Origin: Opisthocomus hoazin
Lineage: Eukaryota > Chordata > Aves > Opisthocomiformes > Opisthocomidae
Assembly: GCF_030867145.1 (NCBI RefSeq)
Contig: NC_134414.1
Location: 18,184,518-18,248,517 of the forward strand
Reading direction: 5' to 3'
Length of the DNA: 64,000 nt
Every line of letters begins with the position of its first letter. Positions within the stretch are counted from its first letter, which is position 1. This document shows, piece after piece, positions 49,008 through 64,000 of the stretch. A program made the position numbers and the translations under genes. The notes beneath the pieces are model-generated. The model had not been told where the DNA came from. It searched no databases and saw nothing but the letters and a program-made list of their open reading frames with translations.

Positions 49008-52000
49008 CTGAAATGGAAACATTATTTGTAGTACAAAACAAATAGAAGAAAAATATGGTTAAATTACCTCATGCATATATCATATGACAGAACATTAACT
49101 GTTAAGCTCAATTTGGAGCGTATTAAATTACAGTGGTAAAGTCCTCATACCTGTGCGGAATTTCATCACAGGAGTTGAAACAAACCCTTTCAGACTGTGA
49201 TGCAGGAAAGCGAGAACTGGAGGTTTTTGTCCCTTTACTCTGCCTCTTGCCTGCTCCTAACACGCTCAAGGGACCAGAGCAGAGCAGCCACGTCCCCGCG
49301 GGCCTTCCCTCGTGCCCCAGGCACACAGGAGGGGGACCTACGCTGGAAGAAGGCAGCTCTGCAGCGGCTCAGCTTTGTAGGCAACGGATGAGGGAAAGTC
49401 CGGGCAGGGTGTGGGAGAAGCCCAGGAAGAAGGAGAGGTGGCGGCATTACCCCTCACCTTTCTTTCATAACACTTGCCCATAATGAATGTGACCTCCACT
49501 AGCACAAAATACACAAGGAGTTTACACTAATGGCTGAATGTAATTGGTTCTGCAGTTCATGCCAGGGACCACAAAATTACCAGCTGACATTTTTGAGTAG
49601 CACCTTCTTTACTACACGTGCTGAAAGAAAAGGACATCACTCCCTGATGAAACACCGAGGATGCAATTTGTGTGTTTCATTACTGATTTACAGCTTTGAG
49701 AAGGACTAAAGCATCACCACATGGTGAACTGAGACGCGAGCTGAATGACTAGGCTGCAGCAAGAGTGAAGCAACTGTCAAAACTGAATGAATTCTATTAC
49801 TTCAGACTAATAATGGGGCTAGTCCAAAGAGTAGTAGTGCAGGAAATAAAAAAAAGTGTGAATTTGATTGACCTGGATGAGGAATAAGTGGAACAGTTAC
49901 TAAAAAGTCAATTCTCTGTGATTATACATGGTCCAATAAAATTGCTACTGTTTTGAAACACGGGGCTACCACTGCGGTGTCCCAGATTCTGTGGGATTGT
50001 GTTGTACTTCCAGTGACGTTCTCCATGTTGGTTGTCTCTGTGTCTTCATGCATCGAGCACCTACAGATAAGCAAACTGGGGCACTCGGAAGCCCGGTAAG
50101 TAATATAGAGTATCAGTATGCGGAATATGCTGGGATACAGATTGGTGGGGAGGAAAGCAGGGGAGGGTTAGATGTTTATGCAGCTGTACAGGCAGGTCAC
50201 ACATCACGGGAGCCTGCAACACAATGCCCGATGTCAGCGAAGGCTAAACCCTTCATGTAGCCATTTCTCCTGCAACTGAAATCATTACAAACTCTTGAAG
50301 TATAACGAGAATTTCTCATGGTTGAACTCTGATAATAAATGGAAGTAGGAATATGGAATATGTGATAAATATTCACCAGCTATCAATTAGAAAATGAGAA
50401 AAACACCTACAGCAAAGAGCTTTACTAAGGCTTTGTTCTAACATGCACGTACTGGCGCCAAGGCTAAAAGGAAAAACCTGGGAATTGTATAGGTATAAAA
50501 AGGGTGAATGTTTACACTGAACTTACATTTTCTTTTTGTTCTTTAGAAAGATTCATAGTATCTATATACATATACTTTTAAAAACATTATATCTATGTTC
50601 AGACTATGTTTATCTGACTAAGCAAAAATAACGATATAGGATATATAGCAGTATATAAATAGATATACGAATAATTAATATTTATCTCTAACATATTAAC
50701 CTGAACTTGGATGGAATTGAATTAAAGTTATATAAAATGGGCAAGTTATTGTTGCTTTTTCTTGCTTGAATAAAGCTACCTTAAATGTTTTGAATATCTA
50801 TTAGAAAACGCAAGTTTATCTAAAAGTTTTAATTTAAACTATGCATCTGATTTATACTCAAAAATAGCGGGCTTAAACAACTGTGTAATCACGATGTCTT
50901 TCAGGATTTTAGAACTAATAATACTCTCTTGGGCCTCACCTTTATAGCCAGATTAAAAGAGGAAAAAGATCTTCCTGATTTTTCAGCTCCTGGTTCCATA
51001 ATGCACAATATTTGGAAATGATGCCGTAGAACAGAGCAAGAGTATGCCTCCCCTGCAGCAGCAGAGGAAAGTGGCCCTGGCCATAGCTGCTCTAGGGCGT
51101 GAGCGTGGGCTCCAGCTGCCTGGCTGGCGGCCCAGCCCTTCCTGAGCTCCGACTTCTTCTGCAGCTGTGACACCATTCATGGCCCTGTTACTTACCAGTG
51201 TACATATGATTTACAAATGCCTTTAATTTTATTATGTATTTTTTAATATTTATTATGTATTTAAAATGTAATCTGTCATGCTGGTTACCTCTTTTCAAAT
51301 TTTATTTTGGTTCACTTCAAAAGTTAATCCAATGCTTAACTAAAACTAGATTTTAACTTGAAATAGCAAAATCAGTAATACGTGGTGAAATGAGTTGTGA
51401 GACACTGGAAACTTGTAAAACCAGACACACTGTAACATCTTTATCTTAACTTTGACTCTTCAGCACCCTGCAGTTTTTGAACAAAATAATGTGTAAGCTA
51501 CAGATTGCACCCTGAAAGTTGGCAGTCAGAAGAAATCAGATTTAACTTCATTAAATCTGTTTATGTGTAACAGTAACGGGACAGAACATCCATTGTACGT
51601 TGCTGAATGGCCACTGGGTGGCAGAGCTTGCCAAGATTCCATTAAAACTTCATTTTTACACATGATTTTTGAACTCTTTTTAAGCTTCACACCTACGGCT
51701 TTCCCCTCTCCCCAGAATTACTACTAGAGTAAACTCAGCCTGTCACATTAGCGACTGAACTAGAATTCATATTTTTAAGCTAGTATCTATTGAATATCTG
51801 CACACAGGTAACTGGAGGGGAAAAATAATGTAATTTAAATGAAACAGTGATATAAACTCTAACAAAAATAACTCTCCTCCAGAAGTGTTGTGTGAAAGCA
51901 GAAATGCAGCACACATGGACTACTGCTCTTAGAAAACACCCTCTTCTCTAAACTTGCTGCTTATTTTGTCATTCTCTAGTATTATTCATGATTCAATGCA

Positions 52001-55000
52001 ATCAGAAGAGTGATGGAATTACTGTGGCTGTTTTGTGTAGCACTTTGTTAAGGTCTTAAATCCCAGTTTTCAGAAGCAGCTGACAACCTGGAATGCCAGT
52101 AAATTGTACATGCTTGGACCAGAAGGGAGGGCTCCCAGAAAATGACTCAGCTTGCGCTCCCAGAACCAGAGGTCATGTGCAAGAATTTTAGAAACACCAT
52201 TTTATACTATGAAAGTAAAAGTTCACATATATTTTGTTGTGTGATTGAGGGTTTAAAGCTATTTCAATATTTAGTTGGTCCTTATTTCTTTTCCCAAGGG
52301 CCATGCTTTAAGAAACTGGCTTATATAGGTTATCTGCCAGTATTGGCTTTAAGCTCAGGAAGATGAACAAGTTTTGTGACTCTTAAACCATAAACTTTCT
52401 CCTTCACAAGGCAATTTTTCAATTTAGAATAAAACTCAAGGCAGGTTTCTTTAAAACTCTCCTTTTTCTTAATTTCTTTCTCCCTTTTTTTGGTTTCAGT
52501 TTCTTGTTTACTTGATGGTTAAAACACCAATTCTAGCCTGAAACAGAAGAAAATTGTGGGTTTTAATGAACAACCTGAAAGAAAACATTTTCACAGCTTT
52601 TACTATCATATGTAGACATGTCTCAAGAAATTAGTTTCTGCTGTGCTACTGTTTGAACACAGCTATGTAAATCACATGCCGTTCAGCACTGATGGCATCT
52701 GCCTTTGTTTTCTGCCAACGGTAATCAGGGCAGAGCTGGCTCAAGGGGCAAAATTTCCCCGCTTCCCATCTTAACTCTTGTCTTTACACTCAGCCTGGTG
52801 CTGCTGCCACTTTTGCACTGAGAAGATGTGGGCTCTGCAGAAGGAAGACCTGCAGGCTGGGTCAGAATCGGCAAACTCAAGCGTGTGTGAACATTTCTAC
52901 GTACTGCAATGCAACGTCTTCTATTGGTAGACGTTTAGCGTCCTCCCAAGTAGGACTTGCACCAGAGCGACTGGCTCTCTCCCTAGGCACGCTTTGGGAA
53001 CCGGAATGGTCCGGGGACAATAGCTTGCAGCAACTCTACTTTGGGAGGAAAACTACTTGAATAGGAGCAAGTCATTCCTGAATTGGCCTCAGTGCCCAGA
53101 AAAGCTCCCCATCACATATAATTTGCTAGCACAGCCACAGCCACCAAGTCTCGGGTCTGCTCTTGCCAAATCTTTTCTTGTCTTTGCACAGCTCATTGCA
53201 TTTATAGTAGCTCCTTGCACAAGTAGCTCCTGGCTCAGCAGTCACAGCAGCACCAACCTTCTCGGCACAGGAGTCGTCCAAAGTCAAAGCCCAAAAAGCC
53301 TGAGAATGCCTTTGAGAAGAGGCCATAAAACAGCCTCAATAACATTGAATCACCAACAGCGAGTCAAATCTGACACAAAAACACTGCAGTTACTTTCCAG
53401 AAGCGCAAACGATGGAGGCATCTGATAGATTCAAATAAAGTCAGCACCACAGTATGTGGCATCCAAAAAGTAAGTAAAAATGTAATCATCTGGCAATACC
53501 AGTCACCCTGCTGGAAAAGCTGAGGAATAAATAGATGCAACTGAGCTGCTTTATGTTTTTCAATGTAAAAGCTTTTTTTTAGAAAAAATTTGATTTGCAG
53601 TATTCTAGCTTCTTTGGCTGGGGAGTGAGCACATTTCATTCAGCATTAGTTATACTGCAGTCTGCAGTGAGTGGAAAGCATTAATATTTGAAGACTAAAT
53701 ATTAATTCAGGGTTAGGAAAAAAATCTGATAAATGATGTTTGTATCCTTACAGCTCTCTTTCAGAGGGACTGCTGTGAAAGCAGCACAACTGTTATTGTT
53801 TCATCTAGAATTGGCAACTATTACACTTTGCACCTTTCTAGCCATCTGAATTGCTAGATTCAAATATAATTTTGCAAAGGAACGATAAAAATCTAGCTTC
53901 TTTCCTCAGGGTGTAAGAATGGGATTTTTAAGAGTACCTGTTTTATAGGAACAGAAATTTCATTTTAAGAAGTCATTAAAAATAAGCTTTTAACTTACAT
54001 GCTTTTCAAAGTCACAAATTAAGTGAATTCGAAAAAAAATACTTTGATTTGTTGTTTCTCACATTGCTCAATTTGAAGTTTATATGCATCTCCTTAATGC
54101 CATGATTTTTCAGCGATGACTTTATCATTCATGGAAGTTGTGATATCGATTTGCATCAAGCAGCTTGATGAAAAGTTTTGAAAATGTCAGAGTCATTAAA
54201 AACTTGAGCAAATGCAGTATCACCTCTGCTGGGTCTTAAACAGATTAGGGTTAGATCTCCCAAATAAAATGAAGTGAGATTTGTGAAATCTAGAAAAATT
54301 ACCAGTAGCACACACATCTGAATTTAATAGCAATCTTCACTTTGTTGACATTGTTTGCAATATCTGTGTTTATTTTTATAGATTATTATGAACTTAACCA
54401 GAGGCAGAGGCTTGTCAGGGGCACAGTATTTTTCCCCACAGCTCCATCTTTTCGTTCTAGGATTGCAACCAGTTTCTCTTCTCTTTTACTCTTCAACTGA
54501 TAACTGTGATGGAAAAAATGCTTGTCACATCAGTAACAGAGAGCTGACAGATGCATGTAAATTCTTCACTGGCCCCCAGTCTAATGACTAATGACTCATG
54601 ACTACAGACTCAAGAACTCTTAACCTTGAACAAGCCTCTGCTCAGACTACTACCTGTTTTAACAAAGATCCTTCCTTCAATAAATGACACATTTGTTTCT
54701 GCTACCATGACAAACCCATAATTTCTTTTTTTGTGTGAATGTCACCATATGCTCACCTTTGTACTCACTGCGTCTGATCAGTTGCCTTGCAAAGCTCTTC
54801 TTCCCTAACATGTTACAACAGTGCTGGTCTTTACACCTCAAGTACCACCTAACACCGCGTGCTATTCCCCATGTTCTCCTAAAGCAATTAATTTGATTTA
54901 TACCTAGACGCTGCAGGACAAACAGACTGACTACTAAGTCTTTAAATAAGTCCATGAGATACAGCAATGAATCAACTCAAATGCTTTTTACTGCCCTTGC

Positions 55001-56861
55001 GTAAAAAAAACAGACAACAGAATGCTTTACAATAAACGCAGGCTGCGTTCTCAGTGGAAGGACAGACAGGCTACCAACAGGGAATTTAGAAACTCTGCCC
55101 AGGCATGTGAGGGTTCTGTTAGCAAAGACAAAGCTCACCTTTAGCTGACATTTGCAAGGCCACTGAGAAGAGCTACAATAGCAGTACCAGGCTGAACAAG
55201 GAAAATGTGGGTCTGTTGCTCAGTGGGGCAGAGCATTTGGTGACAGTGGACTTAGGTGAGGCTGAAGGATGTAATGCTGCCTTTGCCTCAGGCTTCACCA
55301 ATAGTCTCTCAGGCCTCTGTGCTTAGTGAAGGAATTCAAGGAGAAGGAGAACAACCGGCTGCAGAGGAGGGTTAAGTCAGGGGTTATGTGAGAGAATTTG
55401 ACCCAGGCAAGTCCATTGGACCCAACAGGCTGCATACACAGGTGCTCACAAAGCCGATGAAGTCCTTGCAAATGTGCTATATCTTTGAAAGATCACTGAG
55501 ACTGGGAGAGGTCCCCAAAGGCTGGAGAAAGGCAAATGTCAAACTCATCTTCAAAAAAGGTCAAAATGATGATCTGGGCAACCACAGGCCACTCAGCCTC
55601 CCTTCAGTAACTGGCAAAATAATGGACTGAGTCCTCTTGTAGCACATTTCTGGGCATATGGAAGAGCAGGTGGTGACTGAGAAAAGCAAGTGTAGATTTA
55701 TGAAAAGTAAAACCTGTCCGACCATCTGGATGGCCTTCTGACATAAATGACTGGATTTGCAGATCAGGGAGATGTCATCTACCTTGATTTAGCAAGGGTT
55801 TTAACACTACATCCTACAATATTCTTGTACCTACGTTATGATGTTACTGTCTGGATGAGTGAACAACCAGATCAGCAAAATCCTGGTGGGATGGTTGTGC
55901 TTAGAAGGTAGTATAGGGTCTTGTCCTGGGACTTGGCCTTTTAAACAACTTTATCAAAGACCAGGTGTCCGAGGAGTTGCTGGAGCACACTCCTGTCAAG
56001 TTTGCAGACAAAGTCGAGTTTGAGGGGGGCAGTTGATAGGCTTGAGGGCAGGGGATGCCATCTAGGAGGACAGGGCTGACAGGAACTCTGTGAATTTCAA
56101 CAAGGACAAATGGGAAGGAGTAACTCTTTCAACAACACAGGATGGGGACTCACTGGCTGTGGAGCTGCTCTGCAGCAAAGGGCCTGGGGGACTTGGAGGA
56201 CAGTGAGAAAGACATTAAAAATCTGCAGCAAGTTCAGCAGAGCATCACCAAGATGTGTGGGGCTGCAGCACTTGTCCTATGAAAAGACACTGGGGAATCT
56301 GGTCTTGTTCAGCCTGAAGCGGAGATGGCTTCCAGCGTACCTAACAACAGCCCCCAGCGCATATGGGGAAGTCAAGGAGATGGAGCTGGGCTCTTCACAG
56401 TGCTGGCAAGACAGAAGAATGAGAAACAACAGACAAATTCAAACAAGAGGTAGAAGAAGCAACTTTTTGCCCACGAGGGACGGTCAGGCGGTGGCGCATG
56501 CTGCCCAGAGAGGCTGTGCAGCCTCCATCCTTGGAGTTTTTCACGATGTGACTGCATAAAGCCCTGAGCAACCTGGCCTGACCTCTCAGTTGACCCTGCT
56601 GTGAGCAGGAGGTTGGACCAGACACATCCTGAAGTCCCTCCCGGCCTGAATTATTCTCTGATTCTGTGACAAGCAGCAGGAAGAACTGTAAATTTATAAT
56701 GGTATTTTTGGACTTCATTGATTACAAATGTATGTCAGCCTGTACATACTGACTGACTTCAGTATGGACTAAGAATGTTGGGAAATTAATCAGAAAAACA
56801 GGTCCAGAAGAAAAATGAAGTTCTTGAAAATTAGCAGCCAGTATACACACTATACAATTAC
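49008..56861 (-). other. TRPC6: TRPC6 intron, 7.85 kb, with an eroded CR1 copy
   Basis: The largest intron in the window. Mammalian TRPC6 has, as I remember it, a 75-nt exon here (25 codons beginning INEEKK); I could not find a counterpart on the minus strand. The intron contains an eroded plus-strand CR1 at about 55060-56669. The rest shows AT-rich sequence and a few GC-richer patches (49230-49450) without a recognisable product. Confidence 0.8.
55060..56669 (+). mobile_element. CR1 LINE, eroded, antisense in TRPC6 intron
   Basis: An old CR1 on the plus strand, opposite to TRPC6. The plus frame 55388-55630 reads FDPGKSIGPNRLHTQVLTKP, then WRKANVKLIFKKGQNDDLGN and HRPLSLPSVTGKIMD. These correspond to the CR1 segments [27 protein letters not shown] and [10 protein letters not shown] later segment at about 56285-56335 reads LGNLVLFSLKRRW, like [13 protein letters not shown]. 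The copy ends with TTATTCTCTGATTCTGTGAC at about 56650-56669, the CR1 3' tail. Many stops and frameshifts show that it is old. Confidence 0.9.
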
Positions 56862-57065
56862 CTTGTTCATTTCTGCATCTTCCTGAAAGCTTTTCTTTTG
56901 GCACAGAAATGGCTTAGAAATCCATTTTTTGATTCTGAGTAGGAAATACAGCAAAGATTTCGGGCTTGGCACCAAGTTGAAGGGTACTGGAAGAGTTCTC
57001 CCTTCTTCAAAGTAAGAAAACCAAAGTTTAGCCCTTGCAAATTTCCATTCTACATCAGCATCATC
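56862..57065 (-). CDS. TRPC6: TRPC6 exon, TRP box and post-S6 region
   Basis: The 204-nt exon (68 codons, phase 0 at both ends) begins after TTTTACAG and ends AACAAG|GTAATT. It encodes [40 protein letters not shown] and then [35 protein letters not shown] includes the TRP helix with the TRP box (EWKFAR), which couples S6 gating to the cytoplasmic domain. [13 protein letters not shown] is the proline-rich segment after it. The last third differs more from mammals. Confidence 0.97.
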
Positions 57066-63031
<5,966 letters not shown>

Positions 63032-63259
63032 CTAAGGTGTAGTATTTTATGTTGGGCTCCAGTGTTGGACTTGTCAGGTCTTTCATATTTGCATCAACGA
63101 AGTTCTGGGCTCTGGATGCATGCCAAAATGCCATAAACCTTGCTATGAATGATGCTGCAAAAATTGCTAACATACCAAAATCAAGCATATTCCATAACTC
63201 AAAAAGGTACTCCTTTGGACCTTGAGACCAGATTTCTTTACATTCAGACCATATCATGC
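63032..63259 (-). CDS. TRPC6: TRPC6 exon, pre-S3 region and S3
   Basis: The 228-nt exon begins after TCTTATACAG, completing a split Gly codon (G|GC), and ends ACCTTAG|GTGAGT. It encodes [60 protein letters not shown] and [36 protein letters not shown] is S3. The [20 protein letters not shown] segment after it is an extracellular linker, with more change from mammals than the neighbouring membrane segments and apparently a little shorter (DANMKD against DANDTLKD as I remember it). Confidence 0.97.
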
Positions 63260-64000
63260 CTGTATAAGACAGAATGGAGAAAACAGTGTGTTCTTTTATC
63301 TTGACATTTATTTTATTTGATATTTTGTTATGTACAGGATATGCTCTTGGTTGCAACCAAACTCAAAACCATTTTGGTCAGCGGGAGCTTGAACACAAAC
63401 TAAAATCCTTGAACCTGTCACTTCATATAAATTCCAGTACTTCTTTCTCATGTGAGTAATAATAACAATCTTTCATACTGCTTTTTTCCTGTACAACTAC
63501 AAAAGCTTTCAAAGAGGAGAAGGGGCTGTGAGTATTACCATCTGTTACAGACACAGAGAGAAACTGAAAGAGCAGAAATCACATTTTCTTATTTGCAGAG
63601 TACCCTGGGTACAGTCTATTTTACTGAAATTGCAACTATATGTGACAAATGAGCATGAAACTAAGAATCCGACCCATTGCTTCTTCAATAGAGCAAAGGT
63701 ATCTGATTCCTAATTATTCCCCCTTAATAATAAAATATAGGAGTACAGTATTAGTTTATGCACACTCTTCATTGAGCAAAACCTTTTCCTTTTCAAGATA
63801 GAATTTATTTCAATATGAACTACATTTCTAGGATTCCAAAGACAGTTAATAAAAAACTCTGTTGGAATAACATCACTATTTTTTGCACTTATCAAATTGT
63901 CTGAAGGAACTTTTTTTGATTTTCAGGTAAGGACAATTACAATCTTAATTACAGTAATTAAACTCAATGCTACATCTGTATGCACTGAATTAATTTTTCA
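63260..64000 (-). other. TRPC6: TRPC6 intron, partial, to the window edge
   Basis: No further TRPC6 exon is visible. Short plus-strand frames here (for example 63274-63459 and 63452-63652) have no recognisable content. The next upstream exon should lie beyond position 64000. Confidence 0.8.

Noticed and set aside
51520..51570. Minus-strand acceptor-like AAACAG|ATTTAATGAAG resembling the start of the mammalian 75-nt exon
   Set aside because: The phase hits stops at once and similarity ends after about ten bases.
53998..54065. Donor-like CAT|GTAAGT with an upstream phase reading HLICDFEKH, considered as the missing TRPC6 exon
   Set aside because: The open phase is only about 20 codons back to a TGA, no acceptor precedes it, and similarity to the expected exon is slight.

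Overview
The window looks like a piece of a bird nuclear genome. The DNA is AT-rich and mostly non-coding, it has one spliced vertebrate gene, and its interspersed repeats are almost all CR1 non-LTR retrotransposons. Several CR1 copies end in the ATTCTGTG-type 3' tail typical of avian CR1. I see no bacterial, viral or organellar genes. Most open reading frames outside TRPC6 and CR1 have the lengths expected by chance.

The only gene I can support is the 3' part of TRPC6, on the minus strand at about 45.7-64 kb. Seven coding exons are visible, all with GT-AG borders and compatible phases. They encode the last 400 residues of the channel: the third transmembrane segment through the pore and S6, the TRP-box region, the CIRB (calmodulin/IP3-receptor binding) helix and the C-terminal coiled coil. 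The ankyrin-repeat N-terminus and S1-S2 lie beyond the right edge. The linker exon of about 25 codons that I remember between the TRP-box exon and the 84-nt exon in mammals was not found. The flanking exons still join in frame without it.

Positions 1 to about 45.6 kb appear intergenic (3' of TRPC6). In mammals the PGR gene lies on this side, but no part of it is visible here. This region holds eight recognisable CR1 copies, seven of them minus-strand. It also holds an older LINE fossil (16.17-16.85 kb), a 342-bp pure-purine pentanucleotide tract (2975-3316), a perfect 19-bp inverted repeat (4621-4676), and a short CpG-dense pocket beside TG repeats (35.3-35.6 kb). Two more CR1 copies sit in TRPC6 introns: an eroded plus-strand copy (about 55.06-56.67 kb) and a minus-strand copy with a large internal deletion (about 60.4-61.39 kb).

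The best CR1 copy (5004-7240) keeps a 613-codon reverse-transcriptase frame. It carries Asn in place of the catalytic Asp of motif A, Arg in place of the conserved Gly of motif B, and an upstream frameshift, so it is probably inactive. I found no convincing new multi-gene biological system. The observations most worth checking are the apparent TRPC6 exon absence, the hairpin, the two-phase purine tract, the CpG pocket and the ancient LINE fossil.
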